From contig JAFBJZ010000635.1 of NCBI GenBank assembly GCA_016785225.1, positions 1,736,001 to 1,800,000 of the forward strand: DNA of 64,000 bases, in the 5' to 3' direction. Both the position numbers and the translations under genes were made by a program. The notes under the pieces were generated by a model. The model had not been told where the DNA came from, did not search any database, and saw only the letters and a list, made by a program, of their open reading frames with translations. The stretch is from Psettodes erumei (taxonomy: Eukaryota; Chordata; Actinopteri; Pleuronectiformes; Psettodidae). Below are positions 50,301 through 63,906 of the stretch, one piece after another; within the stretch, counting starts at the first letter, position 1; the number at the start of each line of letters is the position of its first letter.

Positions 50301-53300
50301 CGGCCACTGCTACAACACAAGAGCAGGTGGATGACAAAGTGGAGACTGTCTCTGCAGCCACACAGCTCATAGACAAAATCCCACTGACAACTGAGGAAAC
50401 CAAAGGACATACATCAGAAAAACAGTCAGTCTCTGACAGCAAAATTAAAAAGGAAGTGTCATTAGATTTTTCATTTGGGAAAGAGAATATTGACAAACCA
50501 GGCAGCAGACAACAAGAGGGACTGCCCACTAAACAGCCTGTCAACAAAGGTGAACCTGATACTACTGCCTGCAACAGTGGAACAAAGAAGCCTTCTGACG
50601 AGGAGCCCGTTATTTTAGCCCAAAAGGAAGAAAAGGCAGGGGAGCACAGGGTCATGTTCACACAGGAGAGAGAAACGGCCTCCAAGGACTGCAGAGAAAG
50701 TGCAACCTCCTCCCTCTCATCTCCTGTTGAACGGCCTATTGAGAGGACTCCTTCATTGGAGCAGGAGTCCCCTGTTGCACTGCCCAAATTAGAAAAGGAA
50801 TTTTCAGTGGCACTAGAATCAAAAAGTAAAGGGCAAGTAAGGCAGCCCAGTGACAAAAACAAAGGGCAGAGATCGCCACTGCAAAACAAGGAAACAGAAC
50901 TAAGAAATCTGGCTGAGAGCAAAGATGTGGAGAAACTCGAGAAGGCAGGGGAACAAAATCAGACTGAGAGGAAAGATGAAGAAAAACCCCAGCAACTCCT
51001 GAGTTCAGATAAAAACAGCAGAAATTGTGGGGTTTTAGACAGTGAACAGTGTATCACTGGGAGAGAGGGCAGTGTTGCCAAGGATGATGAAAGACAAAAT
51101 GCTGAAAAGAAAAAAGACACACAGCCCATTAAGGACATAACACAACAGGAGACCAACCGACCAGAGAAGACCAGCAGGTCATCAGCGGCCCTCCCTGCTG
51201 AAACACGACATGGCAGTCAGACGGTGGTGGCTACACATCCAGAAAAGGCTGCTATTTGTGCCGTCGCCCAGACTAATGAGCCTGTGAGTCGGGCCGAGAG
51301 TGATAAAGGGCTTTCGAAGGGAGAGATGGCAACAGCAAATGAACCTCCTGAATTTGAGACAAAGTCTGCAGAATGCTCTGGAACAGACACAGAGCCAGTG
51401 GTAACTGGAGCAGACCCACAGCCTAATTCTGTATCCGTGGAAAAAATGGAGAACTCACCCGATGACTCACACACACATGCAGCTAATGATGTTGAGTTCT
51501 GCAGCGCAAAGCCTATCACCAAAGCAACTGCAGTAGTCGAGGCAGTGACAGTAAAAGCTGCTAATAATGCCCCAGCGCTGATTACAGTACAGACTGACAA
51601 CATGACAGAGAAAGAATCTGTTAAAGAGCCTTCTCCTATTTCTGTCTCTAAATCTGCGAGCAGCCAGGAAGCAGGGCAGGATGCTGGGGGAAAAAATTCA
51701 ATTCTCACAACGCTGCCTTCAGAAGACAAAATCTCAGATGTAACGGAACTAGCTCCAAGCCCTTCACCCAAGGGTGCAAAAGAAAAGGCACATAGTCCTT
51801 CTGATAGCAGCACTTCTAAATCGACAGATAAAGTGACCGAGAAGACGGACGAGAAAACATTCAGTCCCCCAGTGAATGAACTCCTACCTGCTGGTAATGG
51901 GGACATCTCCCCACATCCACAACTCCCCACCGTAAAGAAGGAACCGGTGGATAAAAAGCCAAGTCAGACTCCAAAAGCGCCCACTCCCTCAGGGTCTGAT
52001 GAACCAATCTCAGCCTCAATCCAGCGTTCACCCATGAAGAAACTCCATTTGCCACGGGGACTAAGCAAAGATGATTCTGCAAAACATCAAGATGCCCCCT
52101 CCAGCTGGTTGGATGTGGACTTCCCCAAACGGAAACTTAAAGTCTCAGAGCCCAAACTTAGCTCCTCTGGGAGCGAGAGCAACCTCCTGGACAACTCTGG
52201 TGACCTGGATGATGAGGATTTCGTGGAGAAAATCAAGAAACTTTGCGCCCCCTTCTCCCTCCCGCCACGTAAACACAATCACCTTCGCCCGCCTCAGCCC
52301 CCCTTTGCCATGCCAGCTATCAAGGAGGACCGCTTTGAGAAGACGTTTGACCCTGAGGAGTTTACATTTGGCCTGAGGAAAAAGAATCAGTTCACTTTAG
52401 ACACAACCACAAGCCTTTTAGCCAAACTCCAGAAGACAGAGACTAAACCTGTCCTGAAGCCTGCCAGAGCCAGTTTGGCTGATAGAAGCCTGCTGCTGAG
52501 TAGCCTCGACCCGGACTCTCGGCTCAGGGATAAAACCCCAGGTGCAGATGAAGTGGATGTCAAGGAGGAGAAAGATGATAAGATCAGGGTGAAGTCTCGC
52601 TTGGAGGGGAGCTGTGTCCTCAGTAGCCTCACCTCCTCCAGCTTCAGAGGGAAGAGAAACGGAGTTCAAGCACAGGCAGAAGGCACCGGCTCTGGGGATG
52701 TTTCACCGAGCAGAACTCCCCAGCCGAGCCCTCCACCTTTATCCCAGCCACCCCTGCCAACCCCGGCTGCCACAGCTCCAGTCAAAGACTCACTGGCGAA
52801 GCAGAGCTCTGCCCTGAGCAACAGAGAGGAAACCCAGGCTGCAGAGGCTGTGGTCAGTGACTCAGGCCCTCCGCTTCCTTCCTTCAATGACATCAGGCTG
52901 CCAGACTATTTAGAGAAGTACCTCCCCTGCAAAGAACCAGCAAAACCCGTGCAGAGCACACAAGGACAGGAGCAAGACAGTAAAAAGGTTAGTTTGCCTG
53001 TGTTATTCTCAAAAATTCAAAAATGCTGCTGTCAGAGATTTCACAGAGCAAAACATTTGCATGCACAGACAAGCTGAAGTAAATCAAAGCTACAGAGCAA
53101 TCAATGCAACATTGGACTGTACAAACTGTCTAATGAGAGGAAATACTCACGGCGCTCTGTTTTCAAGTGTTTCAAACTGACGAGTCGTCACAGTACATTT
53201 AATCAGTAGAGAATCACACTGAGCAACTCTTAGACTGACCCGTTGGTTTAATGTTTAGCAGATTGTTGGGAAAATGACTGGAGGTGAAGCGGACCCGACC

Positions 53301-56300
53301 GTAAAACCAGGTCCGGTACTTGCTGATCCTCTGCCTCCATGTTTTCCTGCGATTCTTCCAACCACACACCCTACACTCCCTGAGCAGCCTCTGGCGCAGC
53401 CACAGGGGTTACTTAGTAATCATGTAAGTGTGCCGCACACAGTACTGAACTGTGACTAATAATTTATAGCATCACAAGTTAGTACATGTATATGTAGAGC
53501 TCAGGGCTGCTTGTTGCCCGGACATCAACTATTTGTAACCTTCATGTTCATCTTCGTGTCGTTAAAGCCACACCACAGACGTTTGTTTTAATCCTACTTG
53601 CATTCTGCATTGGAGCGTCTCTTTTCATACTAACACCACATCATCTGTCCCTCTGGTCCCTTTCATATAACTTGCAGAAATGACTATGTTGTGTTTAGGG
53701 CTGTGACTAAAGATGATTTTAGCAATGTTTTATTTTAAGTGTCCCTGGTAAAGTAATCATTTCCAAATAATGTCCTTCGGAAGAACTATTTATTTGGTAC
53801 TAATTATAGGGACAATATGAATTCAATTGAAAGGATAGCTCCATTTAAACTGTATCAAATATTTATTCAGTTGTAAATGATGATTGAATTTTGGTCTTTT
53901 TCCAGAAATTACGGATTACGGTACAATTAAGGACCTGTGAAACAAAGAATTCCCTTTTTTATCGGTTATCTCTATATTCAGACTGCTTGTTTTGTCTGTA
54001 CAACAGCCCCAAACCCAAAGTTATGCATTTTATTATCAATGGAGATGAAATGGCAAATTGTCACATTTGTGAAACAAGAGTCTCTGGCTTTTTTTTAAAC
54101 TTGCAAGTTGCCTATTGTGAGATTGTGCTAAATTAACATTCCCTTTTTTTTCTGGCGGGTATGTTTACCAGTGTGATGCTTGAATACAAATGTAAAACAG
54201 TGGAGCCTCTGCGGACCCACTGCGTCCCTAGAAGTAAACGGAAAGGTCAAGACATTCAACAGGCCCAGGGCTGCAGCACAAAAGAAACATTTTCTAGATG
54301 TTTGCCATGGACTGCAGTCTCACAATAATAACTCTATGGTTTTGCATTCCAGACGAGGACAGCCAAAGGATTTCACAAGCGTCCTGGAAAGGTACAGTAG
54401 GCACAGCTTTGCCCACTTATAACAGAAACAAGATGGAGAGAGGAAGCTGGACAGACAACTCTCTTTTCTCTAAAGAAATCATCTGCTTTTCATATGGTGT
54501 TCTTGGGGGTAAACAAAGCACTTAAAAAAACAGTGTAGTGCAAGTTCTCAGCTGGATGTGATTACAATCACAGAATAGTGTGATGCCAACGCAGTGCAAA
54601 ACTTGTGGCTCTTCAATACTGTATAACTTTGTTAGTAGTTTTGGAAGAAAAGTGAGATACCCCCCTGGCGTCCAGCATTTTCAGCTTCTAGCCTGGGGAT
54701 CCACTGTCATGACTCAAATTTAAAATAAATTGATAAACAGATAAATAAAGAAAACACAGGCACTGTGTGGACAGACATCAGATGTTAGATATTTTGATGA
54801 GGCTTTTAGATAGTAAGACTGACTACAGAGTAATACATTTAATACTCTGCGGGCCTATAAACTACAAATCTTGGATCTGTTTTAAAGTGATCCATTACAT
54901 TAGCAGTACAGCCTGGCTGTTCAAGTCACAGTGTGTCTGTATGTACTTTTTAGTTGTTCAATGAATGTTTTTGACGCGGTATAAATGAAAAATGTGGGGA
55001 AAATACCATGCTTTCCCACGTTTGTGAGTCCCACTCAGTGAATCCTGCCATGGCTACTTTTCATGGTGCTGATTTTTTTTTTTTGACGTTGTCCCATTTT
55101 CTACACAGTTGGTGTTGTTTGAGAAAGCTGAGTTCAGTGGCCAAGCGTATGAGATTTACAGGGATGTGGCAGACGCTACGTCCCTGCAGCTCTCACCTCT
55201 GGTATCTGTGAAGATTGTTAGAGGATGGTAAGTAGCAATATTCAACTGGAACTCTCAGACCGTGGAAATGAAAAAAAGTATGCTGAAGTATAGTTGGAAT
55301 TAGTGTGGAGTGGTTTCAAGATACCAGCCTTGCTTGTTATCACTGTGTGTCACAGCATTAATTTAATGAAACATCAGCACTGAGAGTTCCACACTTATAC
55401 ACTCACTCTCATACTTTTTCTGTTAATTGAGACCCTGGAGTTTCACTAAAATAAAATTGCTGCATTGTACAACGGTGCATGGGTTACTTTAAACATACAA
55501 GCTATATTTCAACATTGACACTCTCCCAGAGGCAGCAGTCAGGATAGTTACATAATTTCATGCATCTTGATATATTTCAATTATCACTTTATATTTATTT
55601 TATATTCATCAGACAGATTTCCCTGGTCTTTCCACTTACAGCTACCTGTTTCTGCCACGCAACTCTGTAATTTTGTGTTCCCACCACAGCTGGTTGCTCT
55701 ACGAGAAGCCCGACTTCCAAGGACGCTCCATCGCCCTGGAGGAGGGGGGAGTAGAATTGACAAACGTGTGGGCCGAACCTGAGACAGAACCACTCAACAA
55801 CAACAACAACAGCATCCCACCGATGCTGATCGGCTCCATTCGACTTGCAGTCTGGGTGAGCGCACTGGTCAAATACCTCCACCTCATCTGGCCTTGGCTA
55901 ACTACATTATTGTCACCTCGCATGGCCTCTTGAAATGCAGCTAACAGGGCGATATTGCTTTATTGATATTCAGTCCAGGCTGCCCCAGAACAGAAAAGAA
56001 TAAATCAGCTAGTTAAGATCTTACTTGGAATGATCTAAGAACCAGTGGGGGCCACTGCTGATAATTGCTGTGTTTGTTTCCACCTCCCTGTAGGACTACA
56101 GCGTACCTCATATTGATCTGTTTACTGAACCGGAGGGCCACGGTAGAGTGACACCTTACCACGACGACACGATCGAGACAGGCTCGTTTGGCATCCCGCT
56201 GAGCACCGCTTCCATCCAAGTGCACTCTGGGGTGTAAGTGTGGTTGTTTCGGCAAAAAAACAATTATTCGGATCCTTGGGATTGACCTCTAGTGGCACAG

Positions 56301-59300
56301 GAGTGAAAGCCACGAACATGCTGACAAAATCAAATTCATTAGCAAGACACATGGTCTACTTATTGTGATTGATCAGTCTGGTAGAAAAGGTAGTCACCTG
56401 GAGATAAGATTGTATTTGAAAGGTAATACATTTAGGTGCTTAAGAATGAAGCAGGCCCAGCAGCTTCACGTAGAGCTGTCTTTTAATGGGTTGCTTTCAG
56501 TGTTTGGGCTGTGACAAATGGCTGGGTGATAATAATCATTACTCTGCTCTGCAGCATTCATCTTTTTCTTCGGTGTGACTCTCACTCTTTTTCCCTGCTC
56601 AGGAATGTTTGTCGTGCTGCTGCATGTTTAAAGAGAGCGACAAGAGTGGGTGTGGGGAGCGCTTAGCAAACGTGCAGAGGTGGAGTCTAGTCAGAGAGGT
56701 AGAAACAAAAGGTGTGGAAGGGAGAATTTGGCGAAAGGGAGAATGTTTTTTCCGCATGAGAGGCGGAGGCATTCAGGGCATTTTGTGGCCAGCCCCTGCA
56801 AAGGTTAATGACAGTAGACCAGCTATTTTTGTAGGTTTACCTTGGCACCTTTGATAGAAACCTTAACATTCTGGAAATTGTTTCACCATTTCTCAAAGTT
56901 TCCAACTAACTGCTGTCAGCTGCCAGTTCATCTTTTCTGAGTTACAAATAATTCTGTCTGAGCAGCTCCTTCTACGGTGTGTGCTCTATGAGAAGTGGAG
57001 CAGCTGCTCAGCAGATGTAGTTTTTTTGTCTAACACATTTACTGGAACCTAACTCAGTTGAATTCACTGAGCAAACCGACTCATTTGCTCCTGTTTGTAT
57101 TTCAGTCACCATTGGGTTGGCACCACTTCTTTGTATCACTTCCTCTGCCATGTCTGAAGGAGTCGGGTTCATTTTTTTCTGCCGGAGGCTCACGTTTGGC
57201 GAATGGTACAAGGCATCGTGTTGCGCCACATAAACGCTTGAAATACCAGAGGTGGGGGGGGGCACAGTCCAGCAAATGGCTGCCTACGCTAAAAATGAGC
57301 TCTAAAGACCAACGCTTTGAATTGAAGTATGTCATTCCCAAGATGTTTTATTCTACAACAAATAGCTTTTGTTTCTCAGCTCTGGCTGCATGACTCATGT
57401 CTGAGGTAGACAGAAAATGCCCACTGCTTTGACATAATTAGACTTAATGTACTGAGCAGAAATTATCTAGCTTGCTCCTCTGTTTTGTGGAGAACACTGC
57501 TGTTTTTTTTAAATGTGGGGAATGGTGAGTTATCAGCAGTTTTTCCTCTTTTAATGACAGCAATGTCTTACCACTGTTTTATAAAAACTAATGAGCCATG
57601 CAAGGTCAAGGCCCAAATTAGTTTTAAAACCACCAAGAGGCAGAGTGAGGCATAATGCAGAGACACCCTCTGGCTACATGTTTAATTAACATGTTATGTT
57701 GGTGATCCTCTATTCCTCAGGTGGCTGGTGTTTAGCGACCCAGGGTTCCAGGGCATGCTGAGTGTGCTGGAGACAGGAGTCTACCCTTTCCCCGAGACCT
57801 GGGGCTTTCCGTCGCCCTTCCTGGGATCTCTAAGGCCACTCAGAATGGTGCGTGTCTTTGCGACGTCTTATGTACTGCAAAGGATGGTTCAAGAATGTGA
57901 TACGTTCATTTGCTTTTTTTGCCAGTGGTTCCAAAGCAATGTGTGATTTTTCCTCGAGCACCACCAGCATTTTTTTTTCTAGTGAAATATCTCGACAATT
58001 GTGGGAATGGTGCAGATATTCAGGGTCCCCAGAGGATGACTTCAGATTACTTTCATGATGTGACTTTTCGTATAGCACCACCAGCAAGTCAAAATATTCA
58101 TGCATGGGGTGACCAATGTCTAGAGGATGCATCCTCGGTTAAGTTCGAATAAGCAAATGTTGGCATGCTAACCTGCTAAATTATCTGTTCTTTTCTAGTC
58201 AACTTTTAGTTTACAAAGTACTTGAATTTTGTTACTTAGTGTTTGTAACACTTTTTTTCTTTTTGAATAGGCTCTGTCTGGCATTCTGTAAAGAGGTAGT
58301 AGTCAATGTGGAAATTAGCAGTAATTAACCTCAGGCACGTTTTATATGTGATATTTTCTTTTTTCCCTGCTCAACATAATTGCAATAATTTCCAAGACCA
58401 GAGAATTCTTATTAAAATTGTTTACTGTTTTGTTCTGTAGAGCGTACATGTAATTAGAGAAAAACATAGTTGTTAATTGTGATGCTGTCTCTGTTCCAGG
58501 GTGGTTTAAAAGTGGAGAATCCCAATGAAGTAAAGGTATGTGCTGTTTACACTTTTGTTTTTCTTCATTAATGTATCATTAAAGCCAATATAACCAATGT
58601 AAAGCCCCTAAATTTTAAAGTAACCAAATTATGGACTGTGATTTTTGCACCAAAGAAAAACATGTTTTATAAGAGGGCCACTGAGACTGTACATTGTGTT
58701 CTTTGGACCATTTTTCTGTTTTGTTGTATGTTTATCTTATTTCAAGAGAGATGTCAAGGAATTTCCTGTGTCACCACAGTGTGTTTTGGCAGCAGATGCT
58801 CTCAGGCCTCAGAATGGATGAACAATGAGCATGAAAAACAGAGCTTTTTTAGATTTTAATTTTTTTACTGTCCAATGCGTTAAACTGGGAACATTTGTAC
58901 AAGGTGAAAAGCACTTAAGTTCACAAATTCTTAATGTTGTGCTCACAAATATCTGATTAGAGGAAGTATTCAAAGATGCAGTTTGTTCCCTTCATCGTTT
59001 GAAATGCTCCATATTCATCAAGATAAAAAACATCATTCAAACTTGATTGATTCACGATGGAAAATGTCTTCTGTCTATCAAAACAGACTCATGCTTTCAG
59101 ACGTATGTAATTATAATATGCATCTTTCAGTGAGTAAAAAAATGTAATTGTGAGTAAAAGTGTGTTTGAGCAAAAACTTAGTAATGTTTGTTTGCTCAAC
59201 CAATGTGATGAGTCAGGTTAAACACAGGCCCTGTGCGTTCTCTGTTGCAGGCTGTGGTGTATGAAAAGCCTGGCTTTGAAGGCTCCTCTTTGGAAATCGA

Positions 59301-62300
59301 CAGTGATGTTTTCAGCTTTTGTGAGGGCGAAGGAGACATTGCCTCAGATGGTACAAGCGATGCCTCACAGAAACTGAAGTCTGTGGGTTCTTTAAAGATC
59401 ACTGGAGGACTGTGAGTTTTTACTTAGTTATTTTTCTCTTGCATGATATCTCGTGCTCTGTGCTTGCCCAGGATTAAGTTAGGTGGCAATCTTGGCTTGA
59501 AGGAGGGTTTATTTAAGACTAACTCTGCTGCCAGATGGTGATTTTGAGGTTATGCCATGCAGTCATGATTTATCTATCCAGATCCAACCAGCAATGTGTT
59601 TGCACCTCTCTTGTTCCAGCTGGGTGGGCTACAGCCAGCCTGGGTTTGAGGGCCAACAGCACATCCTGGAGGAAGGAGAGTACCTGGACTGCAGTGAGTG
59701 GGGAGGCTCTGAGCAACTCCTGTCACTGCGACCGATACTGGCTGTGAGTACCGCACTGCACTAACACCCGTACACCAGCATGTGAATAGTGGGGGGAAAA
59801 CCGAAAAGCACATAAAAATAAGGGAGACCACTTTCCCCGGGCTATTGACAGTGTATATGTTAGCAAGCAGGAAGACCAATCCTGTTTTTCAGTGATTAAT
59901 AAAAAAAAAGATAGTGTGATCAAAAAAATAATTAAAATGTGCAAAGAAATTAAAGTTTTGTTTTTCTAAAGTTGAGGAAAGGGAATATACTGAATGCTAG
60001 AAGTGGCAGACCTATGGATTGTCCAATATTTCATTAACCATAGAATATAATCTTGATGCATTGGGTAACTAGTTAGATGTTCATTTGTAAAGTAGCTTGG
60101 TGTGATGATCATCAGATTACCGGATGATTTTATTCCCGTCACAGGATTTCATGTCTCCACACCTGAAAATGTTCAGCGAGCGAGATTTCGGCAAGCTGGG
60201 AGTGAACGTTGACCTCACAGTGCCTGTTATCAACATGGACGACACGGGATACGGCATGAAGACGCAGTCTATTGATGTCGCCGGTGGCGTGTAAGTGACA
60301 AGTATCATACCTATTCCTTTGACCTTCACTGCTGTGTGAGCGGTAATTGGAAATAGAAGACAGTTCAGTGTTATTATTTTTTCATTAATTAATCTGGATC
60401 TATTGGGATTCCTCAGATGTCTTTTCACTGCAAGACATAAAGTGTACTTCTACTTAACTCCTGTCCAGCTACTACAGACAAATCACAACTTGCAGTACAA
60501 TACATGTTAAAAGATGCAGTCCCGTTGTTCTACCAGATAATCAGGTGATAGCCTTGTGGGCTTCTTTGCTGAGGTGTGTAGCAGTAAGGCTGCCACACCC
60601 ATGCCAGCAGGTTAAGACAGATTACCTACGTAGTTCACTCGTGTTCCTGTCAGTGTAAGGCTTCCTTCCTCGTGCTGCCTCACACCCTTTTGCAGTGGGA
60701 ATAAATGTAATATGAATGCAGGGTGTGGAAGAGGAGTCCTTCAATGCCCGAACGCTGTTTATATTTAATGTCATTTACCATTTTGCCTCATCGTCTGTAT
60801 TATTACATCCTGTAGGAAAAGTAGTAATCAAAATTGCAGTTATGTCCCCCAACCATTTCTATTCCTATTTCTTAATGCTATCATCAGCTGAGTAAAAAAG
60901 TAAAAGTAAACAAAACCAGAAGCAAATCATAATAATGAAATGCAGAACATGTCAAGTTGATTACTGCTCCCCAAGGGAGCGACTAACAAAACGGAGAATA
61001 ATGTGGAATGGAACATCACGTCCCTCTCTGGGAGGCAGGATTCTCACAATGTTTAAGGGTTATTCTTGCCCTGATGCTAGCCTGTCATTAGATCACACAG
61101 CCTCGCCCATGTTGTGCTGCTGTCCCTCTGAGCGACGGACCGGCTCTGTTTGCGTGTTGTTTTAGTTTTCCAGAGAGAGGCTTGTTTGTAGCCTTTTCAT
61201 GTTAGGGCACACAAAGGCCCACAAAATGCAAACACAGCGCCTTGTCCGTACGCAGGATCAGAAAGGAGGGACCGTCCACAACAAGGCACAGTCCCGCAGC
61301 GAACCAAAGCATGCTGCAGAACAGCTATACAGCAGAGATATGTGGGAGACTCAACTCAGTTCTCAACCAGGACTCCTATCACATGCATGACAAATGAATA
61401 ACACTTTGACAGACCTCCTGTGAGGGATTTTGTGAATCAAAGACTGTGTTTCTCTACTAATTAAGATGACGTGAAAATGGAGAAAATACAATTCTGAAGT
61501 GCCAGTGCAAATTAAAAGGGTACCTGTGCTCTTCCTGCTCTGTCTTTCCTTCTTTAGCTGGGTTGTGTTTGAAGAGCCAGGCTTTTGTGGAGAGTCTTAC
61601 ATCCTGGAGAAGGGCCTGTATGGAAGCCCAGAGGACTGGGGTGCGCTGCAGCCCAGGGTTGCCTCAGTGATGCCTGTTGTGCTGGTAAGAGCAATGACTC
61701 AGAGGAAGATATGACATCTTGTTGTTTTCTGGTGGAGACAAAAAGTCCAGTTATGAGACAGATGGTAATGTTATATGATTTGTTCAATAACTGCAGAACA
61801 CAGCCAGCGTGTTCTCTTCAAGTAATCACATTAATTGTTAATTTTAGCTTCCCATGATTGATCTTTCTGCATTTTGCAATATTGAAGGGCAAGCTGTGTT
61901 CTCACTTCCTCATATCGGTCGTCCAGTCTGCCTAACCACGTGTTTTCATTTCATGTGACCAGTCACATTATTCATGCATGTGAGCAAATCAAAATTTAAG
62001 ATGGAAAGGAGAAAGCTCTTGGAGGGGCAGGAAAACCCTTGTGCAGTAGATTATCTTTGGGAGATAATCACAGGCAAAACAATATTTTGATCAGCCAAGC
62101 GTAAAAGAGGAGAAAATACTTGTCATAGGTGTGGCAGTGAAAACATGTTACATCGCAAAGGTGAGTCATCATGAAGCTGCTTCGGTTTTGAACCAGATGA
62201 TGACAAACAGGCAGAATTTTTCCTCTACAGCAGAGAGACAAAATACAGTAAATCCAAGAGACAGTTAATAGTTGCCTCAGTTATAAAGCAAAAGAATAGG

Positions 62301-63906
62301 CACTGTCTCTCCCCACCTACTCACACAGACCTCTGCTGTGCAGTTTACTTATGGTATTATTCAAATAAAGCCATTTTTAATTAGCTTCTGCTGTGGTTCA
62401 GTGCTTGTAAATGAGTCTCATTAAGTCGCTGTTTCATTTCAGGATGATTTCCAGAACACAGCCAAGTTTAAGGTAGGTACACTGAAAGGGATGAAAGAAG
62501 AATACATCTTATCTTGCTGAGGTACTCTCTGTCTTATCTGATGAAGTGCGTGAGTGGATGACTCAGGCTTATTGTCTTGCTGTGTGTACGCGTGCCCCAG
62601 GTGCAGCTTTTCTCTGAGCCAGGTTTTCAAGGCACCGTCCTCGCTGTGGAGGACGATGTGGCGTCCCTGCAGGACAGCTTCTCTCTGGGATCTTGTAAGG
62701 TTCTGGCTGGCAGGTGAGCAATACTGTACTCTACACAGCTGAATTTGAATCATTATTTGAAACACTTTGCTCCATCTTGCAAAGAAGCTGATTTCCCAGT
62801 GGTGATCTGATACAGTTGCTGCTGCAGAGTGCTCATTTTACACAAGTGCCTGTGAGACTCAGTATCTGCTACAGGCTGCTCCACTTACTACAAAATGCCC
62901 CATATGGCTGCAGCTTGTGATACGCTGTACTGTCTTACATTCTTTATAATGCAACATCCATATTAAGTGACCACAGTGTGCTGTTTCATCTTCAAGCATG
63001 AACAATCTAGTGTGTAATTCAATGCACATATTCAAATGCAATGCAAACATGCTGTGCATTATGCAAATAGTTTTCAGCAGCTTTCACCTTCAGTCAATCC
63101 ACACGATGAGTCTTATTTTGTGCTTTCCTCGTGTATGTGTTTGTACATCCGCACATTTGTGTGAACCACTTTCAGCTGGCTGGCGTTCGAGGGCCAGGAC
63201 TTCACTGGTAGGATGTATGTGTTAGAAGTGGGGAGCTACCCAGATCTGAGAGCAATGGGCTGCACTAACGCCAGCGCCTCCATCCTGTCGCTGCAGACTG
63301 TCGGCTTTGTAAGTTGCTTTCCCATTTTGTAGTTCTTCTGATGCTTTTAACATCCACTCATATTTCAACACGCTTTGACTTAATACATTGAGGTTTCAAA
63401 GATTTTCACAAAGACTGTCAGACGTTTGTAAAAGGGAGGGGGGGACACAGTGTATTTAAAGCTGCTGGAACTGATATTTTACTATCAACAATTAATCAAA
63501 TGTCCAAAGGTCACCTTTGTGGCAAACCCACAGAGAATTGTCACCAATATCTGGTAAAAACTACCATCTGGTATCAAATGCGTCACTGCTGCTGACCTAC
63601 AACACGAGTTCCCATTTACAAAACAAACCGTGTTTTTCAGTTAGCAGAGCACAAAGGTGCGAGTGTGGTTCATTTCCAGGGCAACGTCAGTTTGAACCTG
63701 TGCAACCTGAATCCCTCCTCCCACCCCCTTCCTTAATTCACTCTCTCCCTCTCTCTCACTCTACAGGACTTCTCATTGCCTTCCATCACTCTTTTTGAGC
63801 GCTGCGGTCTGTGGGGGAAGAGGATGGTGCTAACAGATGGATTGGTCAACCTCCAGCTGGCTGGAGGCTGCAGCAGAGTCAATTCTGTGCTGGTGGTGGG
63901 GGGCAT
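47309..63906 (+). CDS. crybg1: Beta/gamma crystallin domain-containing protein 1 (AIM1); 3' end outside window
   Basis: Seventeen coding exons join in phase: 47309-47356, 47645-49077, 49543-52987, 53262-53423, 55109-55227, 55690-55855, 56094-56233, 57721-57847, 58500-58535, 59251-59411, 59620-59743, 60145-60290, 61558-61684, 62443-62472, 62601-62713, 63176-63308 and 63767-63906. The first exon starts at ATG with an in-frame stop upstream. About 2,216 residues are present. The first ~1,696 are disordered, Ser/Lys/Glu-rich, with small conserved islands: VLGRIGSW near the N-terminus, DKISLFEH, and FAMPAIKEDRFEKTFDPEEF then TFGLRKK (about 52303-52386). Eleven beta-gamma crystallin motifs follow, for example WLLYEKPDFQGRSI, WVGYSQPGFEGQQHILEEGE and WVVFEEPGFCGESYILEKG. 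Motif 12 and the expected trefoil lectin domain lie beyond the edge. The vertebrate protein is non-lens and actin-associated; its loss accompanies melanoma progression. Confidence 0.95.
52988..53261 (+). other. crybg1: Short crybg1 intron that remains open for 30 codons
   Basis: The donor AAAAAG/GTTAGT ends the 3.4-kb exon. Translation into the intron stays open to a TGA at 53075-53077, so retention would give an isoform without crystallin domains. The acceptor TTTAGCAG precedes 53262. Confidence 0.5.
53424..55108 (+). other. crybg1 intron before the crystallin region
   Basis: AT-rich sequence from donor CAT/GTAAGT to acceptor CTACACAG. No exon or repeat was recognised. It separates the disordered part from the first crystallin motif. 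Confidence 0.7.
56234..57720 (+). other. crybg1 intron between crystallin motifs 3 and 4
   Basis: A 1.5-kb intron with nothing recognisable. Short frames in it do not resemble crystallin motifs. Confidence 0.7.
57955..58190 (-). mobile_element. Interspersed repeat, inverted copy of the sim1-intron family
   Basis: TATCTCGACAATTGTGGGAA, TTCAGGGTCCCCAGAGGATG, TATAGCACCACCAGCAAGTC and AAATGTTGGCATGCTAACCT are the reverse-strand hallmarks of the repeat seen at 4060-4495. It lies in the crybg1 intron after motif 4. It is degenerate and non-coding. Confidence 0.7.
58536..59250 (+). other. crybg1 intron after the first linker exon
   Basis: AT-rich, 715 bp, with nothing recognised. Confidence 0.7.
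60291..61557 (+). other. crybg1 intron between crystallin motifs 7 and 8
   Basis: A 1.27-kb intron. It includes a GC-balanced block at 60930-61340 without any crystallin-like frame. Nothing else was recognised. Confidence 0.6.
61685..62442 (+). other. crybg1 intron before the second linker exon
   Basis: 758 bp of AT-rich sequence with nothing recognised. Confidence 0.7.
62714..63175 (+). other. crybg1 intron between crystallin motifs 9 and 10
   Basis: 462 bp with no features recognised. The donor is AG/GTGAGC and the acceptor CTTTCAG. Confidence 0.7.

Noticed and set aside
50107..50922. 271-codon open frame on the minus strand
   Set aside because: It is antisense to the 3.4-kb crybg1 exon. 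Its Ser/Leu/Cys-rich translation is the complement of the low-complexity coding strand. The 51217-51930 minus frame is the same artefact.
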